5,775 nucleotides of DNA from positions 1 to 5,775 of the forward strand of contig JANXWM010000523.1 of NCBI GenBank assembly GCA_025351145.1, given 5' to 3'. The notes under the pieces were generated by a model. The model saw only the letters and a list, made by a program, of their open reading frames with translations, had not been told where the DNA came from and searched no databases. The translations under genes and the position numbers were made by a program. The first letter of the stretch is position 1. Every line of letters starts with the position of its first letter. This document shows positions 1-5,256 of this stretch, one piece after another. The stretch is from Chitinophagaceae bacterium (GTDB taxonomy: Bacteria > Bacteroidota > Bacteroidia > Chitinophagales > Chitinophagaceae).

Positions 1-78
1 CAACGCTTCATTACAGCTAATTATGGCGTAAGAGATAAAGACTTCTTTCTTTACAGGTTAGCTCATTACTACTCTTAG
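1..78 (+). CDS. Possible 3' end of a gene entering from the left edge, function unknown
   Basis: Frame 1 is open from the first base to a TAG at 76-78 and gives 25 residues ending in DFFLYRLAHYYS. The other two forward frames close within the first 30 bases. The composition (mixed charged and aromatic residues) looks protein-like, and the stop lies 28 bp before the first possible start of the peptidase gene, which would suit two genes in the same direction. The stretch is too short to assign a family, and 25 open codons could arise by chance, so this is a tentative call. Confidence 0.35.
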   Translation, partial: QRFITANYGVRDKDFFLYRLAHYYS

Positions 79-106
79 CACCTCAAAGTATTAATTAGCC
101 CCTTTT

Positions 107-2014
107 TTGTTCTTAATAACATGCTTGTTATTTTTTGTAAGTGCAGGTATTGCACAAACTAAAAAAGACAGCTTAACCATTGAACAGGCTTTATCAAAGT
201 ACTCCGTTAAAAACCCGCTTTTTTCTCCAGACGGGAAAAAGGCTGTAGTGGTTGTTTATCAAACAGGATTGGGAAATAATTTGCCTGCTTCACATATTTG
301 GCTGATTGATGTTGCTGCAAAAACAATAAAACAATTTACCAACTCAAAAAAGTCGGAGACAAACCCTAAATGGTCGCCCGACGGAAGCCAGCTTGCTTTT
401 TTATCAAACAGAAATGAGGATAATCAAATTTATTTGATGGATATAAACGGAGGCGAAGCGTTGCAGTTAACCGAGGCTAAGTCATCCGTTACGGAATTTG
501 TATGGAACCCGAAAAGCAATACCATTGCGTACCTGGCCGAAGAACCCGCTTCTGCGGAAGAAGAAAAAAGGCAGGCTGATAAATATGATGAAGAAGTAGT
601 AAGTGAATCGGTAAAGCCTACAAGGGTTTTTACTATTGATGTAAACACGAAACAAACAACACAATTCACCCACCAAAATTGGGAGGTGGAAGAAATCCAA
701 TGGATGCCTTTGGGCGATGTATTGTTATTGGTTACACAGGCTTTACCGCTTGCTGAGGTTCCCGTTTACCAATTGAGTTTATTGTCGGTAAAAGACAGTT
801 CTGTGGTAAATATTTCCTGCCCTGCTCATCCCTTTTGGGGGAATATCTTAATATCCCCTGACGGAAACAGTGTAGCTTATAATTCTTCACTTGGAGATGG
901 CCCGAACGCACATGATCTTTTTCTGCAATCGCTGAAAACAGGTGTTGCTAAAAACCTTACCGGTAAAAGTATTGACCGCCCCATTTGGATGTTTAAATTT
1001 ATTGACAACCATCATTTGGTTTCTGTTGTACAAAAAGGATTTTCCACAGGCTTATATAATATTGATGATAACGGAAATGCAAATGAATATTCGATCAATC
1101 AAAACATTCGGGCATTTGATATTGCTACAGATGGAACGCTTCTTTTTGAAAGCTTTAGCGCAACAAAGCCCAGCGAGGTTTGGCTGATGGATGCAGATAA
1201 AAAGCCAGTACAGGTTTCTCATTTCAATAAAGTATTTGACAGCATTACTTTGGCAAAACCCCGGCTTATTAACTATAAAAGTTTTGACGGGCTCTCTATT
1301 GAAGCGGCACTTTACAAACCTGTAACAACTACAACCAAACGATTACCATTGGTAGTGTTTATACACGGCGGCCCTACTGGTGCATTTATTAATGATTACA
1401 GCGCGTGGGTTCAGTTATTTGTACAACGGGGATATGCAGTTTTCTGCCCAAACATTAGAGGTTCTGAGGGGTATGGATATGATTTTATTACGGCCAACAG
1501 GAATGATTGGGGCGGTAATGATTTTAAAGATATTATGAATGGCGTAGATATGCTGATAGCAAAAGAAAATATTGACAGCAACCGTATGGGTATTACCGGA
1601 TGGTCTTATGGTGGCTATATGGCAGGATGGGCAGTAACACAAACCAATCGTTTTAAAGCAGCTATGGCGGGCGCTGGTATGGCAAACTTAGCGAGCGAAT
1701 TTGGCACTGAAGATAATGCAGCATATGACCGTTGGTTCTTTGGTACGCCGTATGAGAATCTTGAAAATTTTTACAAGCATTCTCCCATTAGTTTTATAAA
1801 AAATGCCAAAACGCCTACATTAATCATTCAGGGAGAGAATGATAAAATTGACCCCGTTGGTCAATCGCAGGAATTGTATAGGGCACTGCGCTATTACAAT
1901 GTTCCCACTGAATTGGTTTTGTATCCGAACGAACCTCACGGATTTAGACAAATAAAACACAATATTGATTTTTATAAAAGAATGATCAATTGGTTTGACA
2001 AATATGTTTTGTAA
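107..2014 (+). CDS. Secreted S9-family serine peptidase (prolyl oligopeptidase / acylaminoacyl-peptidase type)
   Basis: Predicted to cut short peptides, probably in the periplasm or at the envelope. Residues 1-17 form a hydrophobic signal-like stretch ending in SAGIAQ. Residues 30-390 look like a beta-propeller with PD40/WD40-like repeats: SPDG motifs at 40-43, 90-93 and 250-253, each followed by a beta strand. An acidic insert lies at about 145-170. The C-terminal alpha/beta-hydrolase domain carries the oxyanion-region motif HGGPT (420-424), the nucleophile motif GWSYGGYM with Ser500, GEND with Asp579, and EPHGF with His611. The complete triad has the order and spacing known for family S9. 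The PD40-type propeller fits the S9C group (acylaminoacyl peptidase, DPP5-like) better than classical DPP-IV; exact specificity cannot be read. The length of 635 aa is normal. The start is odd: an in-frame TAA at 92-94 leaves TTG at 107 as the only usable start codon, which gives no positively charged n-region. The only nearby ATG (121) is out of frame. Confidence 0.93.
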   Translation: MFLITCLLFFVSAGIAQTKKDSLTIEQALSKYSVKNPLFSPDGKKAVVVVYQTGLGNNLPASHIWLIDVAAKTIKQFTNSKKSETNPKWSPDGSQLAFLSNRNEDNQIYLMDINGGEALQLTEAKSSVTEFVWNPKSNTIAYLAEEPASAEEEKRQADKYDEEVVSESVKPTRVFTIDVNTKQTTQFTHQNWEVEEIQWMPLGDVLLLVTQALPLAEVPVYQLSLLSVKDSSVVNISCPAHPFWGNILISPDGNSVAYNSSLGDGPNAHDLFLQSLKTGVAKNLTGKSIDRPIWMFKFIDNHHLVSVVQKGFSTGLYNIDDNGNANEYSINQNIRAFDIATDGTLLFESFSATKPSEVWLMDADKKPVQVSHFNKVFDSITLAKPRLINYKSFDGLSIEAALYKPVTTTTKRLPLVVFIHGGPTGAFINDYSAWVQLFVQRGYAVFCPNIRGSEGYGYDFITANRNDWGGNDFKDIMNGVDMLIAKENIDSNRMGITGWSYGGYMAGWAVTQTNRFKAAMAGAGMANLASEFGTEDNAAYDRWFFGTPYENLENFYKHSPISFIKNAKTPTLIIQGENDKIDPVGQSQELYRALRYYNVPTELVLYPNEPHGFRQIKHNIDFYKRMINWFDKYVL

Positions 2015-2026
2015 CCTATACCCGTT

Positions 2027-2057
2027 GTTCCTGGTCTTCCGCAGGGTGACCTGGAAC
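2027..2057 (+). other. Strong stem-loop after the peptidase gene, overlapping the first 39-bp repeat
   Basis: GTTCCTGGTC (2027-2036) pairs with GACCTGGAAC (2048-2057) in 9 of 10 positions. The single mismatch is T-T and the loop is 11 nt. It begins 12 bp after the peptidase stop, so it could end or stabilise that transcript. No T-run follows the stem (the next bases are TTAAGAT), so it is not a classical intrinsic terminator. The right arm belongs to the 39-bp repeat but the left arm is absent from the other repeat copy. Confidence 0.45.
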
Positions 2058-2079
2058 TTAAGATAAAAACCTTTCTGCA
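2041..2079 (+). repeat. 39-bp intergenic repeat, copy 1
   Basis: The sequence begins GCAGGGTGACCTGG and ends CCTTTCTGCA. It matches 4531-4569 in direct orientation at 38 of 39 positions; the difference is A here and G there at the 29th base. Similarity stops sharply at both edges. The ends GCAG and CTGC are complementary over 4 bp and the middle contains CTTAAG. It lies in the 140-bp gap between the peptidase and the esterase. Read on the minus strand both copies give the peptide QKGFYLKFQVTL, which follows simply from the shared DNA. Confidence 0.9.
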
Positions 2080-2154
2080 AAAGGAATGGATAGTAATATT
2101 GTTGTCCGTCACTTTAAACAAGCATTCCGTTTAACAGATTATAAAATTCTAAAA

Positions 2155-3345
2155 ATGAAATTATTTGCAGGCATTATTTTTCTTTTTGTTTATACGGCTG
2201 CAAAAAGTCAAAATATTGATAACATAACAATCGGCACTGTCAACAAAATATATTCAAATATATTAAAGGAAGAACGTACAGTATGGATATATAACCCTGC
2301 ACAAACTAATAGAACAAATCTTCAACGTTATCCCGTTTTGTATTTGCTCGATGGTGAAGAACATTTTTATGCTACTGTTGGTATGATAAAACAAATGAGC
2401 GGGGTTTGGGGCGATATAATTGTAGTTGGAATTACAAACACCGATCGCAACAGAGACCTCACACCCGCTACCAGCAATTCAAAAGGCGGTGAAAATTTTA
2501 TGAACTTTATAAAAGAAGAATTGATGCCACATATTGATTCAACTTACCCAACCGCTCCGTACCGTATATTTAGCGGGCATTCATTAGGTGGGCTAACTGT
2601 TATAAATACGCTATTGAATAACACACAGTTTTTTAATGCCTATATTGCTATTGACCCAAGTTTATGGTGGCAAAACAAGAAACTTGTACAACAGGCCAAA
2701 CAAGATTTCTTCAAGAAAAAATACACGAACATGTCTCTATTTATTGCCAGGGCAAATGATATGCCTTTAGGTATGGACACGCTTGCAGCATTAAAAGATA
2801 CCACGATCAATACTATTCTGTATCGTTCTGTTAGCCAATTTGTGAATATATTGAAAAATGAAAATAATAGCGGGCTTCGGTGGGTTTCAAAATTTTACCC
2901 GCAGGAAGTACACGAAACCATTCCATTGAACGGGCAATATGATGCTTTAAAATTTTTATTTGATAACAACGAATTCAAGACAAACCTTTTGCAGATAAAC
3001 CCCGAAAAATATATTGATGCCGTTTCAAATATTGATTCATTATTTATTGCTCATTTTAAAAAAGTATCACAAACATTAGGTTATACGGTACTTCCCCCCA
3101 AAGACTTGGTAAACAACCTGGGATATTCCTGCATGAGACTTAAAAGATGGGACAAAGCAGAATTTTTCTTCAAGATGAACATTGACAATTATTCACAAGA
3201 TGCTAATGTTTTTGACAGTATGGGTGACTTTTATGAAGCAAAAGGCGACATTAAAAAAGCAATTGAAAACTTTACAAAAGCCCTGACTTTAGGAAATGAT
3301 GCAGAAACAAAAAAGAAATTGGAAAACTTGAAAACAAAAAATTAA
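2155..3345 (+). CDS. Secreted alpha/beta-hydrolase esterase (Fes/IroE-like putative esterase family) with C-terminal TPR repeats
   Basis: Likely hydrolyses an ester, outside the cytoplasm. The ATG at 2155 is preferred over the in-frame ATG at 2086 because it gives a clear signal peptide (MKLFAGIIFLFVYTAAKSQ) and a 396-residue protein; the longer version would put 23 polar residues in front of it. Numbering from 2155: an early strand and turn with YPVLYLLDGEEHF (59-71), the nucleophile elbow GHSLGG with Ser143, the family-typical DPSLWW (167-172), a possible acid Asp202, and VHETIP with His253 as the likely catalytic histidine. About 320-349 and 350-383 are two TPR-like helical hairpins, followed by a lysine-rich tail. 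The hydrolase part resembles Pfam putative esterase (PF00756), which includes enterobactin esterases. No siderophore gene is nearby, so the substrate is open. The TPR end suggests a protein partner (inference). A 140-bp gap with a repeat separates it from the peptidase, so shared transcription is uncertain. Confidence 0.88.
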   Translation: MKLFAGIIFLFVYTAAKSQNIDNITIGTVNKIYSNILKEERTVWIYNPAQTNRTNLQRYPVLYLLDGEEHFYATVGMIKQMSGVWGDIIVVGITNTDRNRDLTPATSNSKGGENFMNFIKEELMPHIDSTYPTAPYRIFSGHSLGGLTVINTLLNNTQFFNAYIAIDPSLWWQNKKLVQQAKQDFFKKKYTNMSLFIARANDMPLGMDTLAALKDTTINTILYRSVSQFVNILKNENNSGLRWVSKFYPQEVHETIPLNGQYDALKFLFDNNEFKTNLLQINPEKYIDAVSNIDSLFIAHFKKVSQTLGYTVLPPKDLVNNLGYSCMRLKRWDKAEFFFKMNIDNYSQDANVFDSMGDFYEAKGDIKKAIENFTKALTLGNDAETKKKLENLKTKN

Positions 3346-3384
3346 TATATTACAGGAAGCAACATTTAGTGAGGGTAATTTTTT

Positions 3385-3442
3385 TATTGACCAGGCTGCA
3401 TTGCTGCTATGAAACCCAGTTGCGTCGCACTCTTCAACGTTT
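3385..3442 (-). repeat. 58-bp diverged repeat, copy A (inverted relative to copy B)
   Basis: On the minus strand, the 23 bases from 3442 down to 3420 read AAACGT, two variable bases, AAGAGTGCGA, one variable base, GCAA. They match 4437-4459 at 20 of 23 positions. After a diverged 19-base middle, the pattern TGCA-N3-TGG-N-CAAT (3400 down to 3385) matches 4480-4495. The conserved two-block layout with nearly equal total length (58 versus 59) argues for one repeat family and against a chance match. It is not an obvious gene or terminator. Confidence 0.65.
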
Positions 3443-3473
3443 TGTCCACTAATGGGCACTGTGTAAAAACGTT
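3436..3473. promoter_or_regulatory. 8-bp inverted repeat with 22-bp spacer
   Basis: AACGTTTT (3436-3443) is the exact reverse complement of AAAACGTT (3466-3473). It could be an operator-like site or an RNA hairpin, or the edge of repeat copy A, which it overlaps. It lies about 110-150 bp upstream of the aminohydrolase start, and a direct repeat GTTACT-N4-GTTACT follows at 3471-3486. Function is not shown by the sequence. Confidence 0.3.
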
Positions 3474-3533
3474 ACTGAATGTTACTCCTCGTAATAAAAG
3501 ATAAGATTGCAATAATTTAAATTAAACCTAGTC

Positions 3534-3570
3534 AAAAGTTTTCAAATCTGGTAATGGAAAAAAAACTTTT
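3534..3570 (+). promoter_or_regulatory. 9-bp inverted repeat in the leader of the aminohydrolase gene
   Basis: AAAAGTTTT (3534-3542) and AAAACTTTT (3562-3570) are perfect reverse complements separated by 19 bases, ending 16 bp before the ATG at 3587. It could be a repressor operator for a catabolic gene or a leader hairpin. The arms are low-complexity and AT-rich, so chance is a real alternative. The right arm falls inside a seven-codon reading frame (3554-3577, MEKKLLN) that stops 9 bp before the gene. Confidence 0.35.
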
Positions 3571-3586
3571 AAATTAAATCATAACG

Positions 3587-4333
3587 ATGGAAATATCAGC
3601 TTTAACACGAAGTGTTGTAAAAAGTAATCATGCCATCATTGCCCTGGACGGCTACATCAATAGTAATGTGCCTGGCTGGATAAATTGTACTGTCAATGTT
3701 ATTATTAATGAAGCAATGGGTGCAAATTTTTGCCAAACAATTATTACTGCCAAAAACGGAGCAAACCTCGAAGGAAAAACAGTTGCTTCGCAAATTTTCT
3801 TTTATATCGTGGAGGGAAGTTGTAAAACAACGATAGAGAGTGCAGCACAACATTTAAGCAAGGGGCAATTTGTATATGTGCCTGTTCAAAAAACTTATTT
3901 ATTTGAAGGATTTGAGGAGGGAACGCAAATTCTTACTTTTCATAAAGTGTACGAAAAATTGGAAAGTTATAACATACCTGAAATACAATTTGGTGATGCC
4001 GTTAATTTTCCAGCACCTGCTTACCTTGGTGATGATGCCTTGCGTTTGCAGGTATTATTGCCAGATAATTTATCATTCGATATGGCAATAAATATTTTTA
4101 CTTACCAAAGCGGCGGGCATTTGCCATTTGTTGAAACACATATCATGGAGCATGGGTTACTCTTTCTGCAAGGGCAAGGCGTATATATGCTTAACCAACA
4201 ATGGTATCCTGTAAAAAAAGGAGATTCTATTTGGATGGCACCTTATTGCCAGCAATGGTTTACAGCAATAGGTAAAGAACCTGCCGTGTATATTTATTAC
4301 AAAAATATTAATCGTTTTCCAGCAAAGATTTGA
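3587..4333 (+). CDS. allE: (S)-ureidoglycine aminohydrolase, bicupin (AllE / UGHY / YlbA family)
   Basis: Converts (S)-ureidoglycine to (S)-ureidoglycolate and ammonia in allantoin (purine) breakdown; cytoplasmic, with no signal peptide. The protein is 248 aa, close to bacterial AllE. The N-terminal cupin (about 35-120) lacks metal ligands. The C-terminal cupin (about 165-240) has FVETHIMEHG with Glu183, His185 and His189, and Gln223 in QQWF. The Glu-x-His-x3-His-x33-Gln spacing is the same as the Mn-binding set known from the plant enzyme. GQGVYMLNQQWYPVKKGD (195-212) closely follows the E. coli enzyme as I remember it. The ATG at 3587 starts just before the conserved N-terminal region and fits the family length. 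No other allantoin genes (allantoinase, allantoate amidohydrolase) are in the window, so it is either an isolated member or at the edge of a pathway set elsewhere. It is flanked by the two inverted copies of the 58/59-bp repeat. A leader inverted repeat may control it. Confidence 0.92.
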   Translation: MEISALTRSVVKSNHAIIALDGYINSNVPGWINCTVNVIINEAMGANFCQTIITAKNGANLEGKTVASQIFFYIVEGSCKTTIESAAQHLSKGQFVYVPVQKTYLFEGFEEGTQILTFHKVYEKLESYNIPEIQFGDAVNFPAPAYLGDDALRLQVLLPDNLSFDMAINIFTYQSGGHLPFVETHIMEHGLLFLQGQGVYMLNQQWYPVKKGDSIWMAPYCQQWFTAIGKEPAVYIYYKNINRFPAKI

Positions 4334-4436
4334 GTTTTTGTAAAGCACCAGGCGGTAAACTCTACAGTTGTTAATCGACCTGCCTAAACAACCATTTGCT
4401 TCGATCTACGCTATGGTAAAAGCTCAATAACGATAT

Positions 4437-4495
4437 AAACGTACAAGAGTGCGATGCAAGGAAAGCTTAACAGGATTACTGCATTTTGGACAATT
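4437..4495 (+). repeat. 59-bp diverged repeat, copy B
   Basis: The leading 23 bases (4437-4459, with AAACGT, AAGAGTGCGA and GCAA blocks) match the minus strand of 3420-3442 at 20 of 23 positions. The trailing block 4480-4495 (TGCA-N3-TGG-N-CAAT) matches the corresponding end of copy A at about 11 of 16. The 20-base middle is diverged. Copies A and B are inverted relative to each other and enclose the aminohydrolase gene with little else. Confidence 0.65.
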
Positions 4496-4530
4496 AAATT
4501 GTATTGTTTGCCATGCTGTTTCAATCATTA

Positions 4531-4569
4531 GCAGGGTGACCTGGAACTTAAGATAAAAGCCTTTCTGCA
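4531..4569 (+). repeat. 39-bp intergenic repeat, copy 2
   Basis: Direct repeat of 2041-2079 with one mismatch at base 4559 (G here, A in copy 1). The flanks on both sides are unrelated to those of copy 1, so the repeat boundaries are sharp. The upstream flank here cannot form the stem-loop seen with copy 1. It lies about 200 bp downstream of the aminohydrolase and 200 bp upstream of the next gene. Confidence 0.9.
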
Positions 4570-4768
4570 GTAGTAAAGTGTTTGTAATTGTTAATATAGC
4601 AATGTGCAAATCATCAACTTTTATTTATAAATTTAGGTGCGGTTAGCTGGGTGGACAAACATCTATTTCTCCCACTTCAGCAAGCTTTGAACATTGTTAT
4701 TATTTTAGCGCGACACTTTAAATCTTTAAATTGATTGCACAATTTTCAATTTTCTAAAAATTATCCTT

Positions 4769-5176
4769 ATGGCAAAAGAAGAAGGAACAAAAGATAGTCC
4801 ATGGACACTTAAAACCCCACCTCTGTCTTCTGAATTTACTATGCACAAAGATATAAAAGACGGGAAAGATATCTTAGTATGTACCGTTGGTAAAACTGTT
4901 TTGCATTATGATTACCGTTGCCTTGCAGACCTTCACACAATGCTTAAAAACCATGGCGACTGGATGGAACTTGGAAGTGTAGACGAACAGAAACCTGCGA
5001 AAGAAGGAACGGTGGAAGCATGGGGCAGATCAGAAAAAAACCCTGCAGGCGGTTGGTATGGTTTAAAGAAAGGGTTACGTGGGCGATTTGGAATGTATAT
5101 TCCGCCATTGATGGAAAAGCTTGGTTTTGCGGAAGTTACACACGATGCAAAGGGAAATAAAATGAGGGCCAAATAA
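4769..5176 (+). CDS. Conserved small protein of unknown function
   Basis: A 135-residue soluble protein with no signal peptide or membrane segment, so probably cytoplasmic. I recognise the pattern as a widespread uncharacterised bacterial family (possibly a numbered DUF; I cannot confirm which). The conserved-looking blocks are SPWTLKTPP (10-18), a strand pair around VCTVGKTVLHY (37-47), DLHTMLKNHGDWMELG (54-69), DEQKP (72-76), GTVEAWGRS (80-88), GGWYGLKKG (94-102) and RGRFGMYIPPLMEKLG (104-119), with a basic tail. The density of invariant-type Trp, Gly, Arg and His residues suggests a binding or catalytic surface, but no known motif is present. The ATG at 4769 follows an AT-rich leader with no Shine-Dalgarno site. 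It stands alone between a repeat-filled gap and a convergent lipoprotein gene, so context gives no functional clue. Confidence 0.88.
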   Translation: MAKEEGTKDSPWTLKTPPLSSEFTMHKDIKDGKDILVCTVGKTVLHYDYRCLADLHTMLKNHGDWMELGSVDEQKPAKEGTVEAWGRSEKNPAGGWYGLKKGLRGRFGMYIPPLMEKLGFAEVTHDAKGNKMRAK

Positions 5177-5234
5177 ACATTACCAGGTAACTTTCTTCAA
5201 CCGGTTCCGTTGGTGTTTAACTTAATGTGCATGC

Positions 5235-5256
5235 AATAAATAAGTAATCATTTATT
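5235..5256. terminator. Weak AT-only stem-loop between convergent genes
   Basis: AATAAAT (5235-5241) pairs with ATTTATT (5250-5256) across an 8-base loop. It overlaps the stop codon of the minus-strand lipoprotein gene and lies 58 bp after the end of the plus-strand gene. The position suits a bidirectional end of transcription, and a TTTTCT run continues on the plus strand, but the stem has no G-C pair. The rest of the 75-bp gap shows only short palindromes such as AACCGGTT. Confidence 0.25.

Larger units (their letters stand above)
3346..3586. other. 241-bp non-coding gap before the aminohydrolase gene
   Basis: No plausible gene is seen on either strand. The gap holds one copy of the diverged 58-bp repeat (3385-3442), an 8-bp inverted repeat next to it (3436-3473), a GTTACT-N4-GTTACT direct repeat (3471-3486), and a 9-bp inverted repeat just before the aminohydrolase start (3534-3570). 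The last 80 bases are very AT-rich, as in many leaders of this phylum. I found no convincing match to the Bacteroidota promoter pattern (TTG, about 19-21 bp, TAnnTTTG). Confidence 0.6.
4334..4768. other. 435-bp non-coding gap rich in repeats
   Basis: The gap between the aminohydrolase and the next gene contains repeat copy B (4437-4495) and the second 39-bp repeat (4531-4569), only 35 bp apart. A 13-bp AT-rich palindrome, ACAATTAAATTGT (4490-4502), overlaps the end of copy B. Just before the next gene, AAATTG (4728-4733) and CAATTT (4740-4745) form a short inverted repeat. The minus strand has a 61-codon open frame (4424-4609), but it is built across both repeats and is judged spurious. I saw no RNA gene or clear promoter. 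Confidence 0.6.

Noticed and set aside
121..162. ATG at 121 as the start of the peptidase gene
   Set aside because: It is in another frame and meets a stop after 13 codons; removing one T from the nearby run would join the frames but leave a signal peptide too short to work.
1820..2080. 86-codon minus-strand frame sharing QKGFYLKFQVTL with the frame at 4424-4609
   Set aside because: It is antisense to the catalytic end of the peptidase gene; the shared peptide follows from the 39-bp repeat and is not a protein family.
2086..2154. Upstream ATG at 2086 as start of the esterase, with AAGGA just before it
   Set aside because: The AAGGA touches the ATG with no spacing, and the 23 extra residues would bury the clear signal peptide that begins at 2155.
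4332..4362. GAGTTT / AAACTC stem as terminator of the aminohydrolase
   Set aside because: Only 6 bp with a 19-base loop and no T-run after it; it also overlaps the stop codon.
4424..4609. 61-codon minus-strand frame with a CPKC motif and the peptide QKGFYLKFQVTL
   Set aside because: It runs through both repeat types, so its protein-like parts come from repeat DNA; the CPxC is single and there is no family resemblance.
4588..4635. TAAATTTA at 4628-4635 as a Bacteroidota -7 promoter element
   Set aside because: No TTG lies 19-21 bp upstream (the nearest is about 37 bp away), and it would leave a leader of about 130 bases.
4728..4745. AAATTG / CAATTT inverted repeat before the 135-residue gene
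   Set aside because: Six-base AT-rich arms in an AT-rich leader are expected by chance; no supporting motif.
5190..5225. TCTTCAAC followed by GT-rich bases as a third copy of the 58-bp repeat
   Set aside because: Only about eight bases match and the second block is missing.
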